Positions 24,197 to 33,888 are shown, counted from the first letter of the stretch. The stretch: 64,000 nt of DNA from Conexibacter sp. DBS9H8 (GCF_023330685.1 NZ_CP097128.1:2108001-2172000), one strand, 5' to 3'. Made by a program: numbers and translations. Notes: generated by a model from the letters alone, not told the origin.

Positions 24197-26251
24197 GTGC
24201 ACGTCTTCCGAGTTCCGCTGACCACCCCCTCGCGCGATCACCGCCGCCGCTGCGCGGCGCAGCGTGCGGTGGCGGGCGCGAACCGGCGGCACCTGCCCGT
24301 CGCCGCCTCGCGGTGGCTCGCATCCGTGTGCCTGGTCGCGCTCCTGTCCGGCGCCGCCGTCGCCCTGGCGCCGGCTCCGGCCGGCGCCCAAGATGTGCCC
24401 GGCGGGGTGCACGAGCTCGTCAGCGGGCTCGGTCAGGTGACGCTGGGCGGGGTCGCCGTCGCCCGGGACGGCAGCGGCGGGATCGTCTACTCGGCCACCG
24501 TCGGCGGGATCAGCCACGTCTACCTTGCCCGCCTGCTCGGGGGTGTCCTCCAGCCACCCCAGCAACTCGACACGGGCGTTCTGGCGGGCGCGACCGATCC
24601 GGTCATCAGCGCCGACACCGGCGGTCGTCTGCTGATCGCCTTCCTCAGCGGATCGGACCTCTACGTCACCGACGCGACCTCGGGCGCCGGCGCGCTGACC
24701 CCTCCGCAGCTGCTCGCCACCGACGCGTCCGCGCCCGCGATCTCGATGAACCTGTTCGGGGTCGGCTACCTCGCCTACACCGCCACGATGAGTGCAGGCA
24801 GCTCCGTCGACGTCGAGTACTTCAACGGGACCGCCTGGACGCCCGCGAGTCCGGAGGCGATGAACGTCACCCCCGACGACGCCGGCACCGGATCGGGCGC
24901 TCCAAGCATCGTCGCCGCCAGTGACGGGGTCGGCATCGTCGCCTGGGGTGAGAACGGGCACGTCTACTCACGGCGGGTGTGGGGCACCGAGACGAGCGTC
25001 GAGACCGAGCAGGACGACCCGGCGACGTACGCCGGGCTCACCGAAGTGAGCGCCGGCGCCCCCCAGGTCGCCTCCGGCGGTGATTCCAGCTACCCCGACA
25101 TCGTCTTCGACGAGACGTTCTCCGACGGCGGAGGTACGGTGACGAGGGCGATGCTCACCCGGCTGATCGCCGAGGACACCGGGCCGACGACGGCGGTCGA
25201 CGGGATCACCCAATCCGGGCTGGCAGGAGACGATCCACAGATCGCCATGAGCGAGTACGGTCGCGGCCTGATCACCGCCGCGGTCGGACAGGCACCGATC
25301 GTCGCGGGGACCGCCACCTCCGGTGGCGGCCCGACCGCTCCCTACGGTGTCGCCGGCACCGTCCTCGACACCAACGGCGTGCCCCAGGCGACCCAGCCCG
25401 TCGGAGCGCAGACGAATGCGGCCGCTCCGGACCCCGTGCCGGGGGTGTTCGGCCTCATCACGAGCGCGCTCACCTGGGTCGCCGACGGCGGGCCGGGCCT
25501 CGGTTCGGTGATGGTCGACGTTGCCGAGGACGGCGTCGACTTCAGTGGGCCGGTGGCGCTGTCGAGCCCAGCGAACGGGCCGGTCCAGTCCACCGACGGG
25601 CTCGCGATCGCCGGGGACGGCCGCGGCGACGGGATCGTCGCGTGGGTCCAGGGCAGCCCGGGAGCGCTGGCGATCGACACCGAGCAGCTCTACACTCCGC
25701 CGGGCTCGCCCGGGCTCGCCCCCGGCCGGGTCGAGGCAACGACAAGCCGGCCCACTCTCGCCTGGAACCCGGCGCCCGAGGACTGGGGCCCGGTCACCTA
25801 CACGGTCAGCCTTGACGGGCGGCCGGTCGCCCAGACGGCGGCGACGGCGATCCCCCTCGGCCCGCTCACCGACGGCACCTACGCCTGGCAGGTGACCGCC
25901 ACCAACCCCGCCGGGCAGACCTCCACCTCACGCGCCGGGGTGCTCGTCGTCGACACCTACCCACCAACCCTCGCCCTGCGCCTCAGCGGCCCGCGTCGGG
26001 CCGGGCTCCTCGAGCGGGCGGCGCTGCACGCCACCGATCCGCCGAACCCGACCGAGCCGGGCGCCACCGCCAGCGGCGTCGCTCTCGTGACCCTCAACTG
26101 GGGCGACGGCACCCCGACCGTGCACGGCCCCCGGCTCGCCCGCGTCAGCCACCGCTACGCCGACCCGGGGGTCTACCGGATCACCGCCAGCGTCCGCGAC
26201 CACGCCGGCAACCTCACCACCCTCACCGAGCTGATCCGGGTCCTGCCGTGA
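24197..26251 (+). CDS. Large secreted protein with propeller-like repeats and Ig/PKD-like C-terminus
   Basis: 684 residues from a GTG at 24197. A signal peptide ends near ALAPAPAGAQD. Residues about 60-480 contain repeated blades of the form GGIVYSATV, GRLLIAFLSG, GVGYLAYTA, GVGIVAWGENG, GRGLITAAVG and GDGIVAWVQG, about 50-70 residues apart, suggesting a beta-propeller. A fibronectin/Ig-like segment (SRPTLAWNPAPEDWGPVTYTV) and a PKD-like end (LNWGDGTPTVHG, VSHRYADPGVYRIT) follow. I do not know a function; adhesion or carbohydrate recognition is possible. The stop overlaps the GH2 start (GTGA), so the two secreted proteins are likely made together. Confidence 0.7.
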   Translation: MHVFRVPLTTPSRDHRRRCAAQRAVAGANRRHLPVAASRWLASVCLVALLSGAAVALAPAPAGAQDVPGGVHELVSGLGQVTLGGVAVARDGSGGIVYSATVGGISHVYLARLLGGVLQPPQQLDTGVLAGATDPVISADTGGRLLIAFLSGSDLYVTDATSGAGALTPPQLLATDASAPAISMNLFGVGYLAYTATMSAGSSVDVEYFNGTAWTPASPEAMNVTPDDAGTGSGAPSIVAASDGVGIVAWGENGHVYSRRVWGTETSVETEQDDPATYAGLTEVSAGAPQVASGGDSSYPDIVFDETFSDGGGTVTRAMLTRLIAEDTGPTTAVDGITQSGLAGDDPQIAMSEYGRGLITAAVGQAPIVAGTATSGGGPTAPYGVAGTVLDTNGVPQATQPVGAQTNAAAPDPVPGVFGLITSALTWVADGGPGLGSVMVDVAEDGVDFSGPVALSSPANGPVQSTDGLAIAGDGRGDGIVAWVQGSPGALAIDTEQLYTPPGSPGLAPGRVEATTSRPTLAWNPAPEDWGPVTYTVSLDGRPVAQTAATAIPLGPLTDGTYAWQVTATNPAGQTSTSRAGVLVVDTYPPTLALRLSGPRRAGLLERAALHATDPPNPTEPGATASGVALVTLNWGDGTPTVHGPRLARVSHRYADPGVYRITASVRDHAGNLTTLTELIRVLP

Positions 26252-28350
26252 TCGGGCGTGCGCATAACCGCCGCCGTTCCCGCCGGGCCCCGATCGCGCT
26301 CGCGCTCACGGTCGTCGTCGCGGGCGGCTGGTTCGGCGTCACCGGCCAGCCGCCGGCCCAAGCGACACCGGTCCCCGATCGGGGGAGCGTCGCAACGACG
26401 CCCGCCGCCCCGGCACCCGGGCCGCCGGTCGCCAACGGTACGACGGTCACCCCGACCTACGGCCTGCCCTACCGCCAGCTCACTCCCTACGTCGCCCAGC
26501 CGCCCACCCCGGGGGCGCTCGAGACCGACGGCCCCGAGAACCGCTACACGCTCGGCGGCACCTGGCTCTACCGCCCCGACCCCGACAACCTCGGCATCAG
26601 CCAGGGGTACTGGCGACCGGGCAACCCGACGAGTCAGTGGAGCGAGGTCGCGATCCCGAACGCCTGGAACGCGGGGAACTACACCGCGGCGGGCTTCGCC
26701 GGAACGGTCGGCTGGTACCGGCGTGACTTCACGGTGCCCGCGCACGCCTTCACTCGGTACGTGCCGCGCTCGGCCCGTCGCTGGGTGATCCAGTTCGAAT
26801 CGGTCAACTACGACGCCGAGGTGTGGCTCAACGGCCACCTGCTCGGAACCCACGCGGGCGCCTACCTTCCGTTCGAGTTCGTGGTTGGCGACCTCCGTGC
26901 GGGCGCGAACACGCTCGTGGTCAGGGTCGACGACACCCACACCCCCACCACTCTCCCCGCCGGGCCCCAGAGCGGCTGGTGGAACTTCGGAGGCATCCTC
27001 GACGCCGTCTACCTGCGGCCCGTCGCCGAGGCGAACCTCGACGCGGCCGTGATCCGACCGGTCCTGCCCTGCCCACGCTGCGCGGCGAAGATCGAGGAGC
27101 AGGCGACGGTGACGAACCCGACCCGTCGTCCCGAGACCGTCGCGCTCGCCGGCCGCTACGGACCGCTCACACTCGACTTCGGTGAGGCGCGCATCCCTGT
27201 CGGGGGGGTGTGGCGACCGACTGCGACGGCGACGCTTGCTCACCCGCGCCTGTGGGCGCCCGGGCACCCGTTCCTGTATGCCGCGACGCTCACCCTCACC
27301 GATGCGCGGGGACGGCGCCTGGGCGGCTACCGCTACGCCTCCGGGGTGCGGGAGATCAGCTGGCACGGCGGTCTGCTCTATCTCAACGGGCAGCAGCTGC
27401 ACCTGCGCGGCGTCAGCATCCACGAGCAGACCGTGCAGACCGGGGCCGCCCTCAGCGTTGCCCAGCAACGCCAGCTGCTCACCTGGGCCCACGACCTCGG
27501 AGCCGACATCATCCGCGAGCACTACCCGCTCGATCCGGAGGCCGAGCAGATGGCCGATGAGGACGGAATCCTGCTGTGGTCTGAGATCCCCGTCTACGGC
27601 AGCTTCCTCTCCGAGCAGCAGAATGACGCCAACCTCAGCTCCCCCGGCTGGCGCCAAGCGGCCGCACGGCTGCTGGCCGACAACATCATGACGAACGAGA
27701 ATCACCCGTCGATCCTGCTCTGGAGCATCGCCAACGAGCTCCCGGCGACCGCGACCGGTCCGGAGATCTCCTACATCAAATCTCAGGCCGCCGAGGCTCA
27801 CCGCCTCGACCCGACCCGACCGGTCGGGATGGCCGTCGAGGACTGGCCGGGGATCGGCTGCCAACCCGTCGCCTACGCCCCGCTCGACGTGATCGGGATC
27901 AACGAGTACTTCGGGTGGTTCGATGAGAACGGCGGGGCGACCGCCGACCGCCAAGCCCTGGAGCCGTTCCTGCAGAGCGTTCGCGCCTGCTATCCGGACA
28001 AGGCGCTGATGGTGACCGAGGTCGGCTACGGCGGCGACCGCAACGGGCCGGTCGAGGTTCGCGGCACCTACCAGTATCAGGACGACATGCTCGCCTACTC
28101 GATGGGCGTCTTCGACCAGCTCGACTGGCTCGCGGGGGCGATCTGGTTCCCGATGCAGGACTTCGCCGCCGAACCGGGCTACGACGGAGGCGACCCGATC
28201 GGCAACCCGCCGTTCGTCGACAAGGGCGTGCTCGATCAGTACGGCAATCCGAAGCCGTCCTTTCAGGTGATGTCGAGCCTGTATCACGCGACCGCTCAGG
28301 TCGGCCCCGCTGCGCCCCGAGCGGACGCGCGTGGGCGACCACGGCCGTGA
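26248..28350 (+). CDS. Secreted glycoside hydrolase family 2 enzyme
   Basis: 700 residues from a GTG overlapping the previous stop. A signal peptide (APIALALTVVVAGGWFGVTGQPPAQA) is followed by a sugar-binding jelly-roll domain (WYRRDFTVP, VNYDAEVWLNGHLLGTHAGAY), an Ig-like domain and the TIM barrel (LYLNGQQLHLRGVSIHEQ). The acid/base pair is in WSIANELP (E497) and the nucleophile in VTEVGYGG (E591), so catalysis should be intact. GH2 includes beta-galactosidases, beta-glucuronidases and beta-mannosidases; the exact substrate cannot be read. It is probably in one operon with the secreted protein upstream, directly ahead of gcvT. Confidence 0.87.
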   Translation: MIGRAHNRRRSRRAPIALALTVVVAGGWFGVTGQPPAQATPVPDRGSVATTPAAPAPGPPVANGTTVTPTYGLPYRQLTPYVAQPPTPGALETDGPENRYTLGGTWLYRPDPDNLGISQGYWRPGNPTSQWSEVAIPNAWNAGNYTAAGFAGTVGWYRRDFTVPAHAFTRYVPRSARRWVIQFESVNYDAEVWLNGHLLGTHAGAYLPFEFVVGDLRAGANTLVVRVDDTHTPTTLPAGPQSGWWNFGGILDAVYLRPVAEANLDAAVIRPVLPCPRCAAKIEEQATVTNPTRRPETVALAGRYGPLTLDFGEARIPVGGVWRPTATATLAHPRLWAPGHPFLYAATLTLTDARGRRLGGYRYASGVREISWHGGLLYLNGQQLHLRGVSIHEQTVQTGAALSVAQQRQLLTWAHDLGADIIREHYPLDPEAEQMADEDGILLWSEIPVYGSFLSEQQNDANLSSPGWRQAAARLLADNIMTNENHPSILLWSIANELPATATGPEISYIKSQAAEAHRLDPTRPVGMAVEDWPGIGCQPVAYAPLDVIGINEYFGWFDENGGATADRQALEPFLQSVRACYPDKALMVTEVGYGGDRNGPVEVRGTYQYQDDMLAYSMGVFDQLDWLAGAIWFPMQDFAAEPGYDGGDPIGNPPFVDKGVLDQYGNPKPSFQVMSSLYHATAQVGPAAPRADARGRPRP

Positions 28351-28372
28351 CCGGATCCATCGGCCCGGGTCC

Positions 28373-28378
28373 TATCCT
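28373..28378 (+). promoter_or_regulatory. Putative -10 box (TATCCT) for the gcv genes
   Basis: TATCCT ends 7 nt before the GTG at 28386, spacing that predicts a leaderless gcvT transcript. It is inside the region that would be coding if gcvT began at 28347. Confidence 0.45.
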
Positions 28379-28385
28379 CCCGGAG

Positions 28386-29477
28386 GTGAGCGCCGAGATC
28401 CGCCGCACCCCGCTGTATCAGGAGCACGTGAGCGCCGGCGCCAAGCTCGTGGCCTTCGCCGGATGGGAGATGCCGATCCACTATGGATCGATCCGCAGCG
28501 AGCATCTGGCGGTCCGCGCTCACGCCGGGATCTTCGACGTCTCCCACATGGGCCAGATCCTCACCCGCGGCCCCGGCGCGCTCGCCTGCCTTCAGCACCT
28601 CAGCAGCAACGACGTGAGCCGGCTCGGTGACGGCGCTGCCCAGTACAGCCTGCTGTGCCGGCCCGACGGCGGGGTCCTCGACGACCTGTTCAGCTACCGG
28701 CTGTCGGCGACGGAGTTCCTCACCGTCACCAACGCGGCCAACCACGCCGCCGACCTCGCCTGGTTCCGCGCCCACGGCCTGAACGCCGACGTCGAGATCG
28801 TCGATGCCGCCGAGGACTACGCGATGCTCGCCGTCCAGGGGCCGGCCGCCCGCAGGCTCGTCGCCGGACTCGGCGACGGCCCGCTCCCGGAGCGGTTCCA
28901 GATCCGGCCCGGGCGCGTCGCCGGTGTCGAGATGCTCATCGCCGGCACCGGCTACACCGGTGAGGACGGCGTCGAACTGCTGCTCGCTCCGGCCGACGCA
29001 CCCACCGTGTGGCGGGCCCTGCTCAGCGCCGGCGCGGTCCCGGCCGGTCTCGGCGCCCGTGACACGCTCCGCCTCGAGGCGTGTTTTCACCTCTACGGCA
29101 ACGACCTGTCGACCGACCGTGACCCGATCAGCGCCGGTCTCGGCTGGGCGGTCAAGGAGGACAGCGGCGGGATCGGCGCGGAGGCAAACGCCGCGATCCG
29201 GGCCGCCGGCCCGAGCGTGCGGTTCATCGCCTTCACGCTCACCGGCCCCGGGATTCCCCGGCCGGGCAACCCGGTGATCGACTCGGACGGGCACCCGATC
29301 GGCACCGTCACGAGCGGCAGCTTCTCCCCGAGCCTCGAGCAGGGGATCGGGCTCGCCTACGTGCTCGCCGACCACGCCGCGGTCGGCACCCCCCTGACGA
29401 TCGACGTTCGCGGCGCGCCGCGTGAGGCCGTCGTCGCATCCAAGCCCCTCTACCCAAAGGAACCTGCTGATGGCTGA
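28386..29477 (+). CDS. gcvT: Glycine cleavage system aminomethyltransferase (T protein)
   Basis: 363 residues from the GTG at 28386, where the family homology begins (EIRRTPLYQEHVSAGAKLV). A GTG at 28347, overlapping the GH2 stop as GTGA, would add 13 residues and cannot be excluded. FAGWEMPIHYGS, FDVSHMGQI, GTGYTGEDGVELL, LGARDTLRLEA and TSGSFSPSL are diagnostic. The T protein transfers the methylene group from the lipoyl arm of H protein to tetrahydrofolate. gcvT, gcvH, gcvPA and gcvPB lie in one tight run; lpd is not present. No glycine riboswitch is visible. Confidence 0.94.
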   Translation: MSAEIRRTPLYQEHVSAGAKLVAFAGWEMPIHYGSIRSEHLAVRAHAGIFDVSHMGQILTRGPGALACLQHLSSNDVSRLGDGAAQYSLLCRPDGGVLDDLFSYRLSATEFLTVTNAANHAADLAWFRAHGLNADVEIVDAAEDYAMLAVQGPAARRLVAGLGDGPLPERFQIRPGRVAGVEMLIAGTGYTGEDGVELLLAPADAPTVWRALLSAGAVPAGLGARDTLRLEACFHLYGNDLSTDRDPISAGLGWAVKEDSGGIGAEANAAIRAAGPSVRFIAFTLTGPGIPRPGNPVIDSDGHPIGTVTSGSFSPSLEQGIGLAYVLADHAAVGTPLTIDVRGAPREAVVASKPLYPKEPADG

Positions 29478-29856
29478 TGGCGACTATCCCAGCGAGCTGA
29501 AGTACCACGCCGAGCATGACTGGGCGCGCGTGGACGGGGACGAGGCGACCTTCGGCATCACCTGGTACGCCCAGGACTCGCTCGGCGAGGTCGTCTTCTT
29601 CGAGGCGCCCGCCGTCGGGAGCACCGTCAGCAAGGACGCCGCCTACACCGAGGTCGAGTCGGTCAAGGCCGTGTCGGAGGTGATCGCCCCGCTGTCGGGG
29701 GAGATCGTCGCCGTCAATGAGGCGCTCGCCGCGAACCCGGAGGCGATCAACGAGGACCCCTACGGAGCGGGATGGCTCGTCAAGGTCCGCCTGTCGGACC
29801 CGGCGGAGATCGAGACGCTGCTGGACGCGGCCGCCTACGCGGCGACGCTGCCATGA
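29470..29856 (+). CDS. gcvH: Glycine cleavage system H protein
   Basis: 128 residues from the ATG at 29470, with AAAGGA 9 nt upstream and an 8-nt overlap with gcvT. K66 in EVESVKAVSEV is the lipoylation site. YHAEHDWARV and FGITWYAQDSLGEVV are conserved. It carries the aminomethyl intermediate between the P, T and L proteins. The stop overlaps the gcvPA start (ATGA). Confidence 0.95.
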   Translation: MADGDYPSELKYHAEHDWARVDGDEATFGITWYAQDSLGEVVFFEAPAVGSTVSKDAAYTEVESVKAVSEVIAPLSGEIVAVNEALAANPEAINEDPYGAGWLVKVRLSDPAEIETLLDAAAYAATLP

Positions 29857-31166
29857 GCACCTACACGTCGGTCACCCCCACCGACCGGGCCGAGATGCTC
29901 GAGGTCATCGGCGTCGACTCCGTCGAGGCGCTGTTCGCCGACATCCCCGCCCCGCTGCGGCTGGAACGGCGCCTCGATCTTCCCGCCGGGCTCGCCGAGC
30001 AGGAGGTCTTCCGTGAGCTGTCCCGGCTCGCCTCGGCGAACGTGTCCGCCGAGGATGAGATCACCTTCCTCGGCGCCGGGATGTATGACCACTACGTGCC
30101 CGCGCTCGTCGACGCGATCATCTCCCGGTCGGAGTTCCTCACCCCTTACACGCCCTATCAGCCCGAGATCTCCCAGGGCGGGTTGCAGGCGATGTTCGAA
30201 TACCAGACGGCGATCTCCGAGCTCGTCGGGCTGCCGGTCTCCAACGCGTCGGTGTACGAGGGGCCCTCTGCGGTCGCCGCCGCCGGGTACGTCGCCAAGC
30301 ACCATAACGGCCGCCGCCGGTTCGTCGTCTCCGCCGGCGTGCACCCGCACGCAATCGAGACGCTCGCCACCTACGCGCACGGCTACGGGATGACCGTCGA
30401 GGTCGTCGAGCTCACTGACGGCGTCACCGTGCTCGGCGCGCTCGGCGACGACGTCTCCGCGGTGATCGTCGCCCAGCCGAACTTCCTCGGCGCGGTCGAG
30501 GACATCGCCGCCTGCGCCGAGGCCGCCCACGCCGCCGGGGCGCTGCTCGTCTGCGCGGCCGACCCGATCCCGCTCGGGATCATCCAGGCTCCCGGCGCGG
30601 TCGGCGCCGACATCGTCGTCGGGGAGGGCCAGAGCCTCGGCAACCGGCTCGACTACGGGGGACCGTCGTTCGGGTTCTTCGCCGTCACCGAGGCACTGTT
30701 GCGCCGCCTTCCCGGCCGGCTGGCGGGGGAGACCCGCGACCTCGACGGGCGCCGCGGGTTCGTGCTCACCCTCCAGACCCGCGAGCAGCACATCCGTCGG
30801 GACAAGGCGACCTCGAACATCTGCACCGCCCAGGCGCTCAACGCGCTTGCCGGCGTGATCTACCTCAGCTGGCTCGGACGGCGCGGGATCGTCGAGCTCG
30901 CCGAGCTGCTGCTCGCCCGGACCGACTACGCCCGTCGCCGGCTCGCCGCGATTCCGGGCGTTCGGCTCTCCCACACCCAGCCGGTGATCCGGGAGTTCCC
31001 GATCACCGTCGACGGTGACCTCGATGCGGTCATCGCCCACTGCCGGCGGGCACAGATCAACCCCGGCTATCGGCTCTCGGAGCACGAGTTGCTGATCGCG
31101 ATCACCGAACAGCGGACCCGGGCCCACATCGACCTGCTGGCCACCACGATCGAGGAGGCGCTGTAG
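29853..31166 (+). CDS. gcvPA: Glycine dehydrogenase (decarboxylating) subunit 1
   Basis: 437 residues from the ATG at 29853. The N-terminus (TPTDRAEMLEVIGVDSVEALF), FLGAGMYDHYVPALVDAI, TPYTPYQPEISQGGLQA and YEGPSAVAAA are typical of the alpha subunit of the split P protein. With subunit 2 it decarboxylates glycine and passes the aminomethyl group to H protein. The split form differs from the single long GcvP of E. coli. It is immediately followed by gcvPB with no gap. Confidence 0.94.
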   Translation: MSTYTSVTPTDRAEMLEVIGVDSVEALFADIPAPLRLERRLDLPAGLAEQEVFRELSRLASANVSAEDEITFLGAGMYDHYVPALVDAIISRSEFLTPYTPYQPEISQGGLQAMFEYQTAISELVGLPVSNASVYEGPSAVAAAGYVAKHHNGRRRFVVSAGVHPHAIETLATYAHGYGMTVEVVELTDGVTVLGALGDDVSAVIVAQPNFLGAVEDIAACAEAAHAAGALLVCAADPIPLGIIQAPGAVGADIVVGEGQSLGNRLDYGGPSFGFFAVTEALLRRLPGRLAGETRDLDGRRGFVLTLQTREQHIRRDKATSNICTAQALNALAGVIYLSWLGRRGIVELAELLLARTDYARRRLAAIPGVRLSHTQPVIREFPITVDGDLDAVIAHCRRAQINPGYRLSEHELLIAITEQRTRAHIDLLATTIEEAL

Positions 31167-32729
31167 ATGACCGCCGTCGCCCCAGGACCGGGACGGTCCT
31201 TCACCCAGGCCGCAGATGACGAGCTGACCATCTACGAGCGGTCCGTGCCCGGCCGACGGGCGTTCGTCGCCCCCGCCCTCGACGTGCCCGCCGTGTCGGT
31301 GGAGGCGCTCCTGCCCGCCCACCTGCGCCGCCCCGAGCCGCCGCGGCTGCCCGAGGTGACCGAGCCGGAGATCGTCCGCCACTACAACCGGCTCTCCAAG
31401 CGCAACTTCGACCTCGACACCGGGTTCTACCCGCTCGGCTCCTGCACGATGAAGCACAACCCGAAGCTGCACGAGCGGGTCGCCGCGCTGCCCGGCAACA
31501 GCCGCCTGCACCCCCTCCAGGACCCCGCCCGGGCCCAGGGGGCCCTCGAGCTGATGTACCGGCTCGGGGAGGCGCTCGCGGAGATCTCCGGCCTTCCGCA
31601 CGTCAGCCTGCAACCCTCAGCCGGCTCCCACGGGGAGCTCGCCGGCGTGCTGCTCACCCGCGCGTACCACGAGGACCGCGGTGAGCGGCGGACCAAGGTG
31701 CTGACGCCCGAGACCGCGCACGGAACGAACCCGGCGACGGTGACGATGGCCGGCTATGAGGTCGTCAAGCTCGCCACCGACCGCGACGGCAACGTCGACC
31801 TCGCCGACCTGCGGGCCAAGGCCGATTCAGACGTCGCCTGCCTGATGCTGACCAACCCCTCCACGCTCGGGCTGTTCGAGCCGAACATCTCCCAGATCGC
31901 CGAGATCATCCACGGCGTCGGGGCGACGCTGTACTACGACGGCGCGAACCTCAACGCGATCATGGGGATCACCCGCCCCGGGGATATGGGCTTCGACATC
32001 GTCCACTTCAACCTGCACAAGTCCTTCACCCAGCCGCACGGCGGCGGCGGCCCCGGGTCGGGGCCGATCGCGGTCTCGGACCGGATCGAGCCCTACCTGC
32101 CGCGCCCGCAGGTGATCCGGCGGCCGGCGACGCCGGACGGCGGGGGTGAGCCCACCGCCACCCCTCCCGCCACCAGCTGGGTCTATGACCTCGACTTCGA
32201 CCGGCCCAAGTCGATCGGCCGTCTCCGCGGCTTTCAGGGCAACTACGGCGTGTTCGTCCGCTCCTACGCCTACATCCTGTCGCTCGGCGCCGAGGGGCTG
32301 CGCGAGGCATCGGAGACGGCGGTGCTGAACGCCAACTATCTCCTCGCCAAGCTCGCCGCCGCCGGGGTCGGGGAGTACCTGCCCGCCGCCTACAACCGTC
32401 TCGCGATGCACGAGTTCGTCCTCTCGGGTGCGCCGATGAAGGCCGAGCTGGGGATCAAGACGCTCGACCTCGCCAAACGGCTGCTCGACTTCGGGGTCCA
32501 CCCGCCGACGGTGTACTTCCCCCTCCTCGTCGAGGAGGCGCTGCTGATCGAGCCGACCGAAACGGAGACCCGGGAGACGCTCGACCGGTTCGTCGAGATC
32601 GTCGCGGAGGTCCTCCGGGAGGCCCGAGCCGACCCCGAGATCGCCCGTCACGCCCCCTACGGTACCCCGGTGCGGCGCCTCGACGAGGCCGGCGCGGCCC
32701 GCCGGCCCGTGCTGCGCCAGATACTGTAG
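31167..32729 (+). CDS. gcvPB: Glycine dehydrogenase (decarboxylating) subunit 2
   Basis: 520 residues starting directly after gcvPA. FYPLGSCTMKHNPKLHE, LQPSAGSHGELAG, ETAHGTNPATV and the PLP-lysine segment FNLHKSFTQPHGGGGPG (K285) identify the catalytic beta subunit. A short Pro/Gly-rich insert (ATPDGGGEPTATPPA) lies just after the active-site half and is probably a surface loop. It completes the gcv run; an 18-bp gap precedes the M20 peptidase gene. Confidence 0.95.
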   Translation: MTAVAPGPGRSFTQAADDELTIYERSVPGRRAFVAPALDVPAVSVEALLPAHLRRPEPPRLPEVTEPEIVRHYNRLSKRNFDLDTGFYPLGSCTMKHNPKLHERVAALPGNSRLHPLQDPARAQGALELMYRLGEALAEISGLPHVSLQPSAGSHGELAGVLLTRAYHEDRGERRTKVLTPETAHGTNPATVTMAGYEVVKLATDRDGNVDLADLRAKADSDVACLMLTNPSTLGLFEPNISQIAEIIHGVGATLYYDGANLNAIMGITRPGDMGFDIVHFNLHKSFTQPHGGGGPGSGPIAVSDRIEPYLPRPQVIRRPATPDGGGEPTATPPATSWVYDLDFDRPKSIGRLRGFQGNYGVFVRSYAYILSLGAEGLREASETAVLNANYLLAKLAAAGVGEYLPAAYNRLAMHEFVLSGAPMKAELGIKTLDLAKRLLDFGVHPPTVYFPLLVEEALLIEPTETETRETLDRFVEIVAEVLREARADPEIARHAPYGTPVRRLDEAGAARRPVLRQIL

Positions 32730-32747
32730 GCCGGCGGCGGGGCGGCG

Positions 32748-33875
32748 ATGGGCAGCGAGGTGAATGAGGCGACGGTCGCGCGGGTCGCCGCGGAGATGGC
32801 GGCCCTGTGTGAGGTCTCCAGTCCGTGGGGAGACCATCCCGGGGCCGAACGGTGCATCGAGCTCGTCAGCTCTTTCCTTCCCGCCGAGGCTGAGCGGGAA
32901 CGAATCCCCTGCTCCTCGCCGGCCTGTGCTGAGGACCTGCTGATCCGCTACCGCGGTAGCGGCACGCGTCGGCTGCTGCTGCTCGGGCACCTCGACACGG
33001 TCGTCTCCCACGAGCGCCACCAGCCGGTGCGCCGGGAGGGAGATCGCCTGATCGGCTCGGGGACCGCGGACATGAAGGGCGGGGTCGCCGTCAGCCTCGC
33101 CGTGCTCCGGGCGCTGCTGGCCGAACCGGGTCGCTTCAACGAGCTCGCGCTGCTGCTCGTCTGCGACGAGGAGTGGCGTACGGCCCCGTTCATCCACCCG
33201 CCCCGCTTTAGCGGCTATGACGCCTGCCTCTGTTTTGAGGCGGGGGAGCGAACCGGTGACGGCGAGGAGAAGGTGATCGTCACCCGCAAGGGGGCGGGGA
33301 CGCTGCGGGTCACCGCGACCGGACGGGCCGCCCACTCGGGCAGCCAGCCCGACCGCGGAGCCAACGCGCTGCTCGCCCTCGCGGAGGTCGCGACCGGGCT
33401 CGCCCGCCTGCACGCGCCCGCCGGCCCGGAGCGGCTGACGGTCGTCCCGACGATCCTCCAGGCCGGGGAGGCACTCAACATGGTCCCCCCGCACGGGGAG
33501 CTGACCGTTGACATCCGCGCCGACGACACGGAGGCCTTCGCCGTCGTGCTCGACACGGTGCCCCGCAGTGTCGGGGAGGTCGGCATCGACCCTCGGCTCG
33601 AGCGGGTGTGGCCGGCGATGGACGCGGCGGCGGCAACCACCGACCTGATCGCCGCCGCCGCCGCCGGCTACGGCGCGCCGATCGTCGCCGGCGGGCGCGG
33701 CGGCGCCTCCGACGCGTCGCACTTCGCGCCGACGATCCCGCTCACCGTCGACGGGCTCGGCCCGCGGGGGGGAGGGGCCCACAACCCGGGTGAGTACGTG
33801 AGCGCCGACAGTCTCGCCCCGCGGGTCGGGGTCGCGCTCGCGGTCGCCCGGGCCGCGCTCACGGCCGGGCGCTAG
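32748..33875 (+). CDS. M20-family metallopeptidase (ArgE/DapE/carboxypeptidase G2 type)
   Basis: 375 residues. Zinc ligands and catalytic residues of the M20 fold are visible: LLLGHLDTVVS, GSGTADMKGG, CDEEW, CFEAGE and a C-terminal GAHNPGEYVS. The inserted dimerisation domain starts at GAGTLRVTATGRAAHSGSQPD. The family includes DapE, ArgE, acetylornithine deacetylases and glutamate carboxypeptidases; the sequence alone does not fix the substrate. It follows the gcv genes at 18 bp, so it may be co-transcribed. It is soluble, with no signal peptide. Confidence 0.82.
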   Translation: MGSEVNEATVARVAAEMAALCEVSSPWGDHPGAERCIELVSSFLPAEAERERIPCSSPACAEDLLIRYRGSGTRRLLLLGHLDTVVSHERHQPVRREGDRLIGSGTADMKGGVAVSLAVLRALLAEPGRFNELALLLVCDEEWRTAPFIHPPRFSGYDACLCFEAGERTGDGEEKVIVTRKGAGTLRVTATGRAAHSGSQPDRGANALLALAEVATGLARLHAPAGPERLTVVPTILQAGEALNMVPPHGELTVDIRADDTEAFAVVLDTVPRSVGEVGIDPRLERVWPAMDAAAATTDLIAAAAAGYGAPIVAGGRGGASDASHFAPTIPLTVDGLGPRGGGAHNPGEYVSADSLAPRVGVALAVARAALTAGR

Positions 33876-33878
33876 CCT
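33873..33878 (+). promoter_or_regulatory. Putative -10 box (TAGCCT) for trpS
   Basis: TAGCCT overlaps the end of the M20 peptidase gene and stops 10 nt before the trpS ATG at 33889, giving a leader of only a few nucleotides. Confidence 0.45.
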
Positions 33879-33888
33879 CAGCGCGACG

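Noticed and set aside
26173..28287. A 704-codon open frame on the minus strand opposite GH2
   Set aside because: A GC-rich shadow of the GH2 gene; composition is Arg/Gly/Val-rich with no motif, and the plus strand has complete GH2 catalytic signatures.
28300..28386. A glycine riboswitch before gcvT
   Set aside because: There is no non-coding leader of sufficient length; the region is the end of the GH2 gene.
33800..33888. A T-box or Trp leader before trpS
   Set aside because: The region is the coding end of the M20 gene, leaving a leader of only a few nucleotides and no Trp-rich frame.
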